Assembly: GCA_014801955.1 (NCBI GenBank)
Contig: JAAVDE010000038.1
Span: forward strand, 18,210-82,209
Direction: 5' to 3'
Length of the DNA stretch: 64,000 nucleotides
DNA from: Bacteroides sp.
Lineage (GTDB): Bacteria; Bacteroidota; Bacteroidia; Bacteroidales; Muribaculaceae
The notes under the pieces are model-generated. The model searched no databases. It was not told the origin of the DNA and worked only from the letters and a program-made list of their open reading frames with translations. Made by a program: the position numbers and the translations under genes. Of this stretch, positions 43,817-52,786 are shown piece after piece. How positions within the stretch are numbered: position 1 is the first letter of the stretch; every line of letters starts with the position of its first letter.

Positions 43817-46003
43817 ATGGCAAACCACGCAGAACTTGTCGAAGCCCTGAAAATGCATTTCGGCTTTGACACCTTCAAGGGAAATCAAGAGCAAATCATC
43901 TCGGCGCTACTCGACGGCGATGATGTTTTCGTGTTGATGCCCACGGGTGGCGGCAAATCGCTGTGCTACCAGTTGCCGTCGGTAATGATGCCGGGGGTGG
44001 CGATCGTTATTTCCCCCCTGATAGCGTTGATGAAAAACCAGGTTGACGCAATGCGTAATTTCAGCTCCGACGACGGCATTGCCCACTTCATGAACTCGTC
44101 GCTCAACCGCGCGGCGGTCGATGCAGTCAAGGACGACATCGTCAAGGGACGCACCAAGCTCCTGTATGTCGCGCCCGAGCAGCTGACCAAGGAGGAAAAC
44201 ATAGAATTTCTAAAATCAGTTCAAGTATCGTTCTACGCTATCGACGAAGCGCACTGCATTTCGGAGTGGGGTCATGATTTCCGACCCGAATATCGGAGGA
44301 TTCGCCCCATAATCAACGAAATCGGCCAGCGCCCCGTTATAGCTCTTACGGCAACGGCAACGCCGAAGGTTCAACACGACATTCAAAAGAACCTCGGCAT
44401 GACCGGTGCGCGTGTGTTCAAATCCTCGTTTAACCGCGACAATCTCTACTACGAGATTCGTCCGAAAACCGAGAATATTGATCGCGAAATTATCAAATAC
44501 ATCAAAAACAACGAAGACAAAAGCGGCATAATTTACTGTCTTGCCCGTAAAAAGGTTGAAGAGCTCGCCGCTCTGCTCGTAGTCAATAACATCAAGGCCC
44601 GTGCCTATCACGCAGGCATGGATTCCGCAACCCGCTCCGCCAACCAGGATGCGTTTCTGATGGAGGAGGTCAACGTTATAGTTGCCACTATAGCGTTCGG
44701 CATGGGTATCGACAAACCCGACGTGCGCTTTGTTATTCACTACGATATGCCGAAATCGCTCGAAGGCTACTACCAGGAAACCGGTCGTGCCGGACGCGAC
44801 GGAGGCGAGGGCCAGTGCCTGACGTTCTATTCCGCCAAAGACTTGCGGAAAATGGAAAAGTTCATGCAAGGCAAGCCCGTTGCCGAACAAGAAATAGGCA
44901 AGCAACTCCTGGCCGAGACAGCCAGTTATGCCGAATCGTCCCTGTGTCGCCGCAAAACGCTGCTCCATTATTTCGGTGAGAGATATGAGTCAGACAATTG
45001 TGGAAACTGCGACAACTGCTTAAATCCAAAAAAACAAGTGGAAGCCAAGGAAGAACTATCATCAATCATTGACATTATTGCAACCTTGAAGGAAAAATTC
45101 AAGGCCGATCACATTATCGACATCGCTCTCGGACGCAAAACCGCGTCGGTCAAGTCTTATGCCCACGACGAACTCGAACTCTTCGGAGTCATGGACACCA
45201 GCGATGCCCGCACTCTTAACTCCGTTATCCGCCAGGCCATTATCGCCGGCTATCTGAGCCGCGACATTGAAGACTTCGGCGTGCTTCACGTTACCCCCGC
45301 CGGCGCCGATTTCCTGAAAAAGCCGAAATCGTTCAAAGTTACCAAAGACAATGAGTTCGACGAGGATATCGACGAAGAAGCGTCAATCAAGTCCAGCGGC
45401 ACCGCTGCCGTTGACCCCGAGCTGTTCTCGATTCTCAAGGACCTGCGCAAGAAAATCGCCAAACAACACCAGTTGCCTACTTATGTTATTTTCCAGGACC
45501 CCTCGCTGGAACAGATGGCAACCACCTATCCTATAACTATGGAGGAACTCCAGAACATAACCGGCGTTGGTCAGGGCAAGGCCAAGCGTTTCGGCGACGA
45601 GTTCCTCAGAGTTATCCGAACCCACGTTGAAGACAACGAAATCGAGCGCCCCGAGGATCTGCGGGTTCGCATGGTGCCCAACAAGTCGAAGCAAAAAATC
45701 GCCATTATCCAAGGCATTGACCGCAAGATTCCGCTCGATGAGCTGGCCAAGTCCAAAGACCTCACCTTCGAGGAACTGCTCGACGAAATCGAGGCTATTG
45801 TTTATTCAGGAACGAAGCTCAATATCAATTACTATATAGATTCCGAAATAGACCAGGATATTCAAACCGAAATCTACGATTACTTTATCAACGAAAGCGA
45901 AACCGGCGACGTTGAGCAGGCAATCAAGGAACTCGGCGACGATTACAGCGAAAACGAAATCCGTCTTGTCAGAATCAAATTCCTCTCTGAATATGGCAAC
46001 TAA
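43817..46003 (+). CDS. recQ: ATP-dependent DNA helicase RecQ
   Basis: 728-aa superfamily 2 helicase. Walker A PTGGGKS at 42-48; DEAH box with the RecQ aromatic-rich loop IDEAHCISEWGHDFRPEYRRI near 140-160; motif VI QETGRAGRDG; RecQ-Ct zinc cluster CRRK, then CGNCDNC. A winged-helix domain and an HRDC-like domain (about 540-615) follow. The C terminus is longer than E. coli RecQ (609 aa), as in other Bacteroidetes. The 91-base gap after clpX shows no TAnnTTTG element. Its stop overlaps ftsE by 11 bases. Confidence 0.94.
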   Translation: MANHAELVEALKMHFGFDTFKGNQEQIISALLDGDDVFVLMPTGGGKSLCYQLPSVMMPGVAIVISPLIALMKNQVDAMRNFSSDDGIAHFMNSSLNRAAVDAVKDDIVKGRTKLLYVAPEQLTKEENIEFLKSVQVSFYAIDEAHCISEWGHDFRPEYRRIRPIINEIGQRPVIALTATATPKVQHDIQKNLGMTGARVFKSSFNRDNLYYEIRPKTENIDREIIKYIKNNEDKSGIIYCLARKKVEELAALLVVNNIKARAYHAGMDSATRSANQDAFLMEEVNVIVATIAFGMGIDKPDVRFVIHYDMPKSLEGYYQETGRAGRDGGEGQCLTFYSAKDLRKMEKFMQGKPVAEQEIGKQLLAETASYAESSLCRRKTLLHYFGERYESDNCGNCDNCLNPKKQVEAKEELSSIIDIIATLKEKFKADHIIDIALGRKTASVKSYAHDELELFGVMDTSDARTLNSVIRQAIIAGYLSRDIEDFGVLHVTPAGADFLKKPKSFKVTKDNEFDEDIDEEASIKSSGTAAVDPELFSILKDLRKKIAKQHQLPTYVIFQDPSLEQMATTYPITMEELQNITGVGQGKAKRFGDEFLRVIRTHVEDNEIERPEDLRVRMVPNKSKQKIAIIQGIDRKIPLDELAKSKDLTFEELLDEIEAIVYSGTKLNINYYIDSEIDQDIQTEIYDYFINESETGDVEQAIKELGDDYSENEIRLVRIKFLSEYGN

Positions 46004-46700
46004 GCCTGACGAAATCATCCTGAAATACTCCGACGTTGAAATTCTCCGCAAGGAGCTCGTGGTCCTCAAACATGTTGACCTCGAGCTTCGCAGCGGCGAA
46101 TTTGTTTATTTAATAGGCAAGGTTGGCAGCGGCAAATCGTCGATTCTGAAAACAATCTATGCCGAGGTGCCCGTTTCCGGCGGCTCGGCTCAGGTTTTCG
46201 ACATCAGCCTGCCTGAACTCAAACCCTCCAAGGTTCATTTGCTCCGCCGCCGAATCGGCATTGTGTTTCAAGACTTTCAACTGCTGACCGACAGGTCGGT
46301 TTATGAAAACCTGCGCTTCGTTCTTGCCGCAACCGGCTGGAAGGACAAAGCGGAGATTGAAAAGCGCATCGGCGAAGTGCTGAGTCGGGTAGGGATGAGC
46401 AACAAGTCCTATAAGATGCCCCACGAACTCTCGGGCGGCGAGCAGCAGCGCATTGCGATTGCCCGCGCGTTGCTCAATAGCCCGGAGCTGATTTTGGCCG
46501 ACGAACCGACCGGCAACCTCGACCCCTCGACCGCAGAGCAAATCGTTGAGATGCTCCATGAAATCGCCCGCAACGGAACTGCCGTTGTTATGGCAACCCA
46601 CAATCTCGCCTTCACCCGGCAGTTTCCCGCAAAGGTCTACTGCTGCGAAGATAAATCACTGAAAATAATAACCGAAAACTCTAACCAAATAACGGAATAA
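45993..46700 (+). CDS. ftsE: Cell division ATP-binding protein FtsE
   Basis: 235 aa from the ATG at 45993 (MATKPDEIILKYSDVEI). The ORF begins earlier, but those codons overlap recQ and are not family-like. Walker A is GKVGSGKSS; LRRRIGIVFQDFQLL is the Q-loop; LSGGEQQRIAIARALL the signature; LILADEPTGNLDP Walker B; MATHN the switch His. FtsE normally pairs with FtsX to control peptidoglycan hydrolases at the septum; no ftsX is adjacent, so the partner is elsewhere, or this is another MacB/LolD-like ATPase. Confidence 0.85.
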   Translation: MATKPDEIILKYSDVEILRKELVVLKHVDLELRSGEFVYLIGKVGSGKSSILKTIYAEVPVSGGSAQVFDISLPELKPSKVHLLRRRIGIVFQDFQLLTDRSVYENLRFVLAATGWKDKAEIEKRIGEVLSRVGMSNKSYKMPHELSGGEQQRIAIARALLNSPELILADEPTGNLDPSTAEQIVEMLHEIARNGTAVVMATHNLAFTRQFPAKVYCCEDKSLKIITENSNQITE

Positions 46701-46705
46701 CTTAA

Positions 46706-48028
46706 ATGAACGTACTGAAATTCGGCGGCACTTCGGTGGGCTCCGCCACACGCATTCAAAACGTTGCGGAGCTGATAACCAAGCGCGGAAAGAACATCGT
46801 TGTGCTCTCCGCAATGGCCGGCACAACAAACACCCTGGTAGAAATCTCCGATTATCTCTATAAAAAGAATGTTGACGGAGCTAAGGAGGTTATCAATCAG
46901 CTCGAAACAAAATACCAGGGAGTTATTAACGAACTTTTCTCAACCGAGGAGGCAAAAGATGAAGCCCGTCGCGAAGTGAAGTCGATTTTCAACTATATCC
47001 GCTCGCTGTCGAAAGATATTTTTACCCTGTTTGAAGAAAAAGAAATCCTGGCGCAGGGCGAACTCATCAGCACCCGGTTGATGAATATCTATCTCCATGA
47101 AAAGGGCGTTAACTCGGCGCTGCTTCCGGCGCTCGACTTTATGCGCACCGATAAGAACGGCGAGCCCGATACCCACTACATTCGCCAACGCCTGACCGCG
47201 TTGCTCGACAAGCATTTCGACGCCGACCTCTATATCACCCAGGGCTTCATCTGCCGCAATGCCTATGGCGAAGTCGATAACCTTCAGCGCGGCGGCAGCG
47301 ACTACACCGCCTCGCTCATCGGCGCTGCCATCGGCGCTGACGAAATCGAAATCTGGACCGACATCGACGGCATGCACAATAATGACCCGCGCTATGTCGA
47401 GGGCACTTCGCCCGTTGCCGAGCTCCACTTCGAGGAGGCTGCCGAGCTGGCCTATTTCGGCGCAAAGATTCTGCATCCAACCTGCGTTTTGCCCGCCAAG
47501 CTGAACAATATTCCCGTTCGCCTGCTCAACACCATGCAGCCCGAAGCCAAGGGCACGGTTATCTATAACTGCGCGCCCAACCATGCCATCAAGGCCGTTG
47601 CAGCCAAGGATAACATAACCGCTATCAAAATCAAGAGCGGACGCATGTTGCTGGCCTATGGTTTCCTGCGCAAGGTGTTTGAAATCTTCGAAACATACCA
47701 GACCTCTATCGACATGATTACCACCTCCGAGGTCGGTGTTTCCGTTACTATCGACAACGAGCGCAACCTCCACCATATTCTTGACGACCTGAAGAAATTC
47801 GGAACCGTTACCGTTGACTCCGACATGGCGATTATCTGCGTTGTCGGCGACCTGGAATGGCACAACTGCGGCTTTGAAACCAAAGTGCTCGACGCGCTGC
47901 GCGACATTCCCGTGCGCATGATTTCCTACGGCGGCAGCAACTACAACATTTCGCTGCTTGTTCGCCAGGCCGACAAAATCGCCGCGCTTAAAGCCCTTCA
48001 GTCAACCGTTTTTACAAGCGCTGAATAA
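46706..48028 (+). CDS. lysC: Aspartate kinase (monofunctional)
   Basis: Phosphorylates aspartate to enter lysine/threonine/methionine synthesis. 440 aa: kinase domain with KFGGTSVGSATRIQ at the N terminus and VLSAMAGTTNTL, RGGSDYTASLIGAAI near 195-210; two ACT domains from about 305 (MLLAYGFLRKVFEIFETY, SVTIDN) for allosteric feedback. No homoserine dehydrogenase fusion. It is immediately followed by lysA, sharing one base, which points to lysine/DAP synthesis. Confidence 0.94.
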   Translation: MNVLKFGGTSVGSATRIQNVAELITKRGKNIVVLSAMAGTTNTLVEISDYLYKKNVDGAKEVINQLETKYQGVINELFSTEEAKDEARREVKSIFNYIRSLSKDIFTLFEEKEILAQGELISTRLMNIYLHEKGVNSALLPALDFMRTDKNGEPDTHYIRQRLTALLDKHFDADLYITQGFICRNAYGEVDNLQRGGSDYTASLIGAAIGADEIEIWTDIDGMHNNDPRYVEGTSPVAELHFEEAAELAYFGAKILHPTCVLPAKLNNIPVRLLNTMQPEAKGTVIYNCAPNHAIKAVAAKDNITAIKIKSGRMLLAYGFLRKVFEIFETYQTSIDMITTSEVGVSVTIDNERNLHHILDDLKKFGTVTVDSDMAIICVVGDLEWHNCGFETKVLDALRDIPVRMISYGGSNYNISLLVRQADKIAALKALQSTVFTSAE

Positions 48029-49167
48029 TGGAGTTTCCGATAAATGAGTTTCAGCAGGCCGAAACTCCGTTTTACTACTACGATCTGGGTCTGCTCCGTC
48101 GGACTCTCGCCGAAGTCAAGAGAACTGCCGGCGACGTTCACGTCAGCTATGCCGTCAAGGCCAACAATGACGCACGCATCTTGAAGCTCATCGCCGAAGC
48201 CGGCCTGGGCGCCGACTGCGTCAGCGGCGGCGAAATCGAAGCGTCGCTCGCCGCCGGCTTCCCCGCCGGAAAGATTACGTTTGCCGGCGTTGGCAAGACC
48301 GATCGCGAAATCACTATCGGCCTGACTGCCGGAATCGGCTGCTTTAACATTGAATCGCTTCCCGAACTCGAGGTAATCAACGAACTGGCCGGCAAGCTCG
48401 GCAAGGTTGCCCCGGTTGCCATCCGCGTCAATCCCAATATTGACGCCCATACCCATTCTTATATAACTACCGGTTTGGCCGAGAATAAGTTCGGCATAAA
48501 CCTGGAGCAGCTGGCCGATGCGATTGATGCCGTGCGTTCGTTGCCCAACGTTTCGCTGCGCGGCTTGCATTTCCACGTCGGTTCGCAGGTCCTGAGCATG
48601 GAACCTTATGCCCATCTCTGCCGCCGGGTAGCCGAAATCGAAGCATCGTTTCCCGACGTGGAATTTAAGGTTATTAACGTTGGCGGCGGTCTGGGCATCG
48701 ACTACGAAAACCCCGACGCCAACCCGATACCTGATTTCGGCGCTTATTTCAGCACTCTCCATAATAATCTGCAACTCCGTCCCGGCCAGGAAGTTCATTG
48801 TGAACTCGGCCGCAGCATAGTAGGGCAGTGCGGCTCGCTGATTAGTCGCGTGGTTTACGTCAAACACGGAACGAAAAAAGATTTCGTTATTGTTGACGGC
48901 GGCATGAGCGAGCTGATTCGCCCTGCGCTCTATGATGCCCACCATCCGATTCAGAACCTTTCGGCTGCGGCCGGAGGCGAGCTGATGAAATATGACGTTG
49001 TCGGCCCCGTCTGTGAGTCAAGCGACGTTTTCGCAACCGACGAACTCCTGCCCGAAACCCGCCGAGGCGATTTGATTGCCTTCCGCTGTGCCGGAGCTTA
49101 CGGCGAAACTATGGCATCGAACTATAATCTCCGACACCTAAATCCTTCCATCTATTATGAAGACTGA
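48028..49167 (+). CDS. lysA: Diaminopimelate decarboxylase
   Basis: Converts meso-DAP to lysine, a PLP fold-type III enzyme. 379 aa; the PLP lysine is in SYAVKANND near residue 41; GADCVSGGEI, HFHVGSQ, VGGGLGIDY and ELGRSIVG follow; the partner-subunit Cys is in GPVCESSDVF. Its ATG shares a base with the lysC stop and its end overlaps the next gene by 11 bases. Confidence 0.95.
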   Translation: MEFPINEFQQAETPFYYYDLGLLRRTLAEVKRTAGDVHVSYAVKANNDARILKLIAEAGLGADCVSGGEIEASLAAGFPAGKITFAGVGKTDREITIGLTAGIGCFNIESLPELEVINELAGKLGKVAPVAIRVNPNIDAHTHSYITTGLAENKFGINLEQLADAIDAVRSLPNVSLRGLHFHVGSQVLSMEPYAHLCRRVAEIEASFPDVEFKVINVGGGLGIDYENPDANPIPDFGAYFSTLHNNLQLRPGQEVHCELGRSIVGQCGSLISRVVYVKHGTKKDFVIVDGGMSELIRPALYDAHHPIQNLSAAAGGELMKYDVVGPVCESSDVFATDELLPETRRGDLIAFRCAGAYGETMASNYNLRHLNPSIYYED

Positions 49168-50113
49168 TGCAAGCAAATGGATTTATATCCTGATAATTGC
49201 GATTATACTGTTTCCGATCAGCTATCTTTCCGACATGGCTGAGCCGATTTCACCGGCCCTGGCTCTGTTTCTCGGATTGATTTTCGCTTTCACGTTCGAG
49301 AATCCTTTTCCGAAGTTCAATAAAAAGTGCTCCAAGTATCTGTTGCAGGCTTCGGTCGTTGGCTACGGTTTTTCAATGAATCTCCAGGAATCGTTGAAAT
49401 CAGGCGCCGAAGGCATGACATTCACCGTTGTTTCCGTTGTCGGAGTAATGGTGCTGGGCGTTCTGCTGGGCTACTGGATGCACATTGAGCGCAAAACCTC
49501 ATATCTCATTTCGTCGGGCACTGCCATCTGCGGCGGTTCGGCAATCGCAGCCGTTGGCCCCGTTCTGAAGGCGAATGAAAATGAAATGGCGGTTTCGCTC
49601 GGCGTAGTGTTCATTCTCAATGCTATCGCGCTCTTTATCTTCCCGCCGCTCGGCCGCCTGGCCGATATGACGCAGACCCAGTTCGGAACCTGGGCCGCCA
49701 TCGCCATCCACGACACCTCGTCGGTTGTCGGCGCCGGCGACGCCTATGGTCCCGAGGCGCTCCAGGTTGCAACGCTCATCAAGCTGACCCGCGCGCTCTG
49801 GATTATTCCGCTGGCGCTGGTAACGATGGCTATCTTCCGCGACAAAACAGCAAAGATTTCCATTCCCTGGTTTATTTTCCTGTTCATCCTTGCAATGGTG
49901 GCCAACACCTATGCCGGACTGCCCGCAGCCTTTGGCCAAACAATGGCTTTCTGGGCTAAGAAGGGCATGGTAGTGACGCTGTTTCTCATTGGCGCTTCGC
50001 TTTCGCTCAAAAGCATCAAGGCCGTTGGCGTTAAGCCGCTGCTGCTGGCCGTTGCCCTGTGGATTGCGATTGGCGTGAGCAGCTTCTTCGTGGTTATCAA
50101 CACGGTAGATTAA
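49157..50113 (+). CDS. YeiH family (UPF0324) putative sulfate/anion exporter
   Basis: 318 aa with about ten membrane helices. Family marks: VVGYGFSMNL, SSGTAICGGSAIAAVGP (the re-entrant signature), and AAIAIHDTSSVVGAG. YeiH proteins are annotated as possible sulfate exporters with weak experimental support. It overlaps lysA by 11 bases, so the two are cotranscribed, though no metabolic link is apparent. Confidence 0.9.
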   Translation: MKTDASKWIYILIIAIILFPISYLSDMAEPISPALALFLGLIFAFTFENPFPKFNKKCSKYLLQASVVGYGFSMNLQESLKSGAEGMTFTVVSVVGVMVLGVLLGYWMHIERKTSYLISSGTAICGGSAIAAVGPVLKANENEMAVSLGVVFILNAIALFIFPPLGRLADMTQTQFGTWAAIAIHDTSSVVGAGDAYGPEALQVATLIKLTRALWIIPLALVTMAIFRDKTAKISIPWFIFLFILAMVANTYAGLPAAFGQTMAFWAKKGMVVTLFLIGASLSLKSIKAVGVKPLLLAVALWIAIGVSSFFVVINTVD

Positions 50114-50127
50114 CCTCCGACTATCTC

Positions 50128-51705
50128 ATGGGACGAGTTCCGCTTTCGATTCCGCTTGCGGTTCTCATTGCCCTGATTCTTATAGGCGACTCTTGTGGAT
50201 GGATGCGTCCGCAGGAGCCGCCTGCGTTTTCCGGCGGAGTGTTTTCGGCCTATGTTCTCTCTGTTCGCGAGGCGGAAACCGACGGCTATCTGATGGTCGC
50301 TCAAATCGACAGCATTAATTCGTCGGCGGTGCTTCCGTTCAAGGCGCGTTTGCATTTTCTGAACGACTACCCCGAGCCGATTGCCGGAATGAGGCTGCGC
50401 TTTCGAGGTCGTTTGCAGCCGCTCGCAGCGCCTCCGGCAGTGCCCGACATCGTTGACTTCAATGCCGAACTACGCCGCCGCGGGGTAGTCGCTTCGGCGG
50501 CAGTTGCGCGCGACAGCCTTGTTTACCTCGCGCGCACCAACTCCCTCCGCTATTTCTGCGCCGAGGCCAACAATGAAGCGCTGATTCGCCTCAAGCGGTC
50601 GGGGCTTGACGCGCAGTCGATTGACATTCTGGCGGCCATGCTGCTGGGGCGCTCCGATTCGCTGACAGACGAAACGCGCGCAATGTTTTCAGCCGCAGGA
50701 TTATCGCATCTGCTCGCGCTGAGCGGAATGCACACCGGCATCATTGCCATGATTATTTCCTGCGCACTGTGGCCGCTATATTTCGGCCGCCATGTTCGTA
50801 CTCGCCTGCTGCTCACGATGATTGCCCTCTTTGCCTTCGCTGCCTTTACGGGCTTCATTCCGTCGGTTACCCGCGCCGTAATCATGGCCTCAGTCTATAT
50901 GACCGGGCGGATTATCGGCCGCAAGTCGCCGGCGCTCAACTCCCTGTGTCTTGCGGCGATAATCATTCTCGTTATCTCGCCTCAGGAGCTTTTCGCCGCC
51001 GGATTTCAAATGAGCTTCGCCGCGGTTTTGGGAATCATTCTGTTTTTCCCGGTAATCGATTCGGTTAACAGGCGCGAACATCCGTGGCTCTATGCCTTAG
51101 TGTCGTTCCCGGCTCTGTCACTGAGCGCAATGATTCTGACCGGCTTCGTTGCCGCATATCATTTCCACTCCTATCCGCTCTACTTCCTCTTTGCGAACCT
51201 GCTGATCGTTCCGTTGGTTCCGTTGGCGATTTCATCGGGCATCATTTCGATTCTGTTTGAAACCCCCTTTCTTTCCGACTATCTCATCGGCGCGATAGAT
51301 TGGGTGGCGCAGACCTTTGCGGCGCTTCCGGGCGCGGTTTTGGACGGTCTTTATCCGCCGGCGTGGCTGACAGTGGCTCTGGTTGTTGCCGCAGCACTAT
51401 TGGGGCTGGCGCTCAGCGGCGGCAAAAAGTTTTTGGCCTGTGAATCCGCTGTTTTGCTGGTCGGGCTGATGGTGATTGCAGCCGTTCGCCCGGCGCCGAT
51501 TTATCCCGAAAAAGAATTATACACCATAGTTGAACCGCGCTCAACGCAGCAGATTCTGGTCGCGAACGGCGAATGCGTTGTCATAACCGATGCCACGAGC
51601 GCGGCCGACGTTGCCGACATTCAACGGCGCTATGCGCTACTGCTGCGCGACTTTATGGCTAAACGCAATATTAATAAGCTCACTATCAAACGCAATGATG
51701 ACTGA
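50128..51705 (+). CDS. comEC: ComEC/Rec2 family competence-like membrane protein, short form
   Basis: Predicted DNA-channel family protein. The start taken is the ATG at 50128 (MGRVPLSIPLAVL), giving 525 aa; a longer frame from 50059 overlaps the upstream gene and is not convincing. An N-terminal OB-like extracellular domain (about 35-150) precedes the competence core: SGMHTGIIAMII, PSVTRAVIMASVY, and GFQMSFAAVLGII. About ten helices. There is no C-terminal metallo-beta-lactamase domain, and the first helices of full-length forms seem missing. Natural transformation cannot be assumed; comM is present but no other uptake genes are seen. Confidence 0.82.
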   Translation: MGRVPLSIPLAVLIALILIGDSCGWMRPQEPPAFSGGVFSAYVLSVREAETDGYLMVAQIDSINSSAVLPFKARLHFLNDYPEPIAGMRLRFRGRLQPLAAPPAVPDIVDFNAELRRRGVVASAAVARDSLVYLARTNSLRYFCAEANNEALIRLKRSGLDAQSIDILAAMLLGRSDSLTDETRAMFSAAGLSHLLALSGMHTGIIAMIISCALWPLYFGRHVRTRLLLTMIALFAFAAFTGFIPSVTRAVIMASVYMTGRIIGRKSPALNSLCLAAIIILVISPQELFAAGFQMSFAAVLGIILFFPVIDSVNRREHPWLYALVSFPALSLSAMILTGFVAAYHFHSYPLYFLFANLLIVPLVPLAISSGIISILFETPFLSDYLIGAIDWVAQTFAALPGAVLDGLYPPAWLTVALVVAAALLGLALSGGKKFLACESAVLLVGLMVIAAVRPAPIYPEKELYTIVEPRSTQQILVANGECVVITDATSAADVADIQRRYALLLRDFMAKRNINKLTIKRNDD

Positions 51706-51862
51706 CATCGACAGCGATTTCGCCAACGACGAGTTCCCGATTTTCGACCTGTGGGAGAACATTAACCCCGGCGGCCCCGAGCCCGACGACCTGCTTGCGC
51801 GCATTGTTGACGACGAGGCTGACTACGAAGACGAATACTTCGACTCCGATGAATTTGAATAG
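51695..51862 (+). CDS. Tiny acidic protein of unknown function
   Basis: 55 aa (54 if the second Met is used), very rich in Asp and Glu and ending DEYFDSDEFE. It starts 11 bases inside the comEC end in another frame, giving translational coupling. No signal or recognised domain. Its last codons contain the -33 box of the rfbD promoter. It may be real because it continues the operon with strong acidic bias, but a short ORF over overlapping signals deserves caution. Confidence 0.5.
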   Translation: MMTDIDSDFANDEFPIFDLWENINPGGPEPDDLLARIVDDEADYEDEYFDSDEFE

Positions 51863-51885
51863 GTCGGAAAAAATCCGTAACTTTG
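51854..51885 (+). promoter_or_regulatory. rfbD promoter
   Basis: TTTG at 51854-51857, a 20-base spacer, TAACTTTG at 51878-51885, then 27 bases to the ATG. The -33 box lies inside the preceding small ORF. Confidence 0.8.
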
Positions 51886-51912
51886 CCCTTATAAAAGTAA
51901 AGCCAATCAATC

Positions 51913-52776
51913 ATGAATGTTCTAATCACAGGTTCAAACGGGCAACTCGGAGCGGCACTCAGGCAGGTTCTGCCTCAGAGCCTCGAGGCAACGCTCTTTT
52001 TTGTTGACCATAGCGAACTCGACATCACTAATTCCGAACTTGTTGGCCGCTTTATAGCCAACAACGATATTTCGCATATCGTTAACTGCGCTGCCTACAC
52101 CAACGTTGACCGCGCCGAGGAGGACAAAGCCGCCTGCACCGCCGTTAACTCCGAGGGTGTGAAGTCGCTGGCACTGGCCGCTGACAATTATGGCGCAAAG
52201 ATTATTCACATATCGACCGACTATGTTTTCGACGGCCATAACTTCAAGCCCTACACCGAGAGCGACAAGGTGAACCCGTCGTCGCACTACGGCGCAACAA
52301 AGCGTGCGGGCGAAACCGCACTGCTCGCCCTGGCTCCCGAAAGCGTTATTATACGAACGTCGTGGCTCTACTCGCCCGACCGCGAAAACAACTTCGTTTC
52401 AAAAATTCTGCGCAATGCCCGCAAGGGGGAGAAACTCAAGGTTGTCGACGACCAAATCGGCTCGCCCACGAACGCCTACGACCTTGCGCGCGCCATTGCA
52501 AAAATCCTTGCAACGCCCCAGTGGTTTCCGGGAGTCTATCACTACTGCAACTCCGGCGTTTGCTCGCGCTATGATTTCGCAAAGGCGATAACCTATCTGG
52601 CCGGACTCGAAAACGCGGAGATTCAGCCGATTTCAACCGACACTAATTTTTCTAATTTCAGCGCCGTCGTTCGCCCGCATTTCAGCGTGCTCGACACTTC
52701 AAAAATCCGCCTGACCTACGGCGTTGAAACTCCGCACTGGTTCGACTCGCTGCGCCTGTGCGTTAAAGGAATGTAA
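51913..52776 (+). CDS. rfbD: dTDP-4-dehydrorhamnose reductase
   Basis: Final step of dTDP-L-rhamnose synthesis. 287-aa short-chain reductase: nucleotide loop TGSNGQLG at 6-13, [20 protein letters not shown], and the catalytic pair in [10 protein letters not shown]. Length is normal. The other rml genes are not in the window. It is followed 10 bases later by prfC. Confidence 0.94.
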   Translation: MNVLITGSNGQLGAALRQVLPQSLEATLFFVDHSELDITNSELVGRFIANNDISHIVNCAAYTNVDRAEEDKAACTAVNSEGVKSLALAADNYGAKIIHISTDYVFDGHNFKPYTESDKVNPSSHYGATKRAGETALLALAPESVIIRTSWLYSPDRENNFVSKILRNARKGEKLKVVDDQIGSPTNAYDLARAIAKILATPQWFPGVYHYCNSGVCSRYDFAKAITYLAGLENAEIQPISTDTNFSNFSAVVRPHFSVLDTSKIRLTYGVETPHWFDSLRLCVKGM

Positions 52777-52786
52777 TCACATCTAT

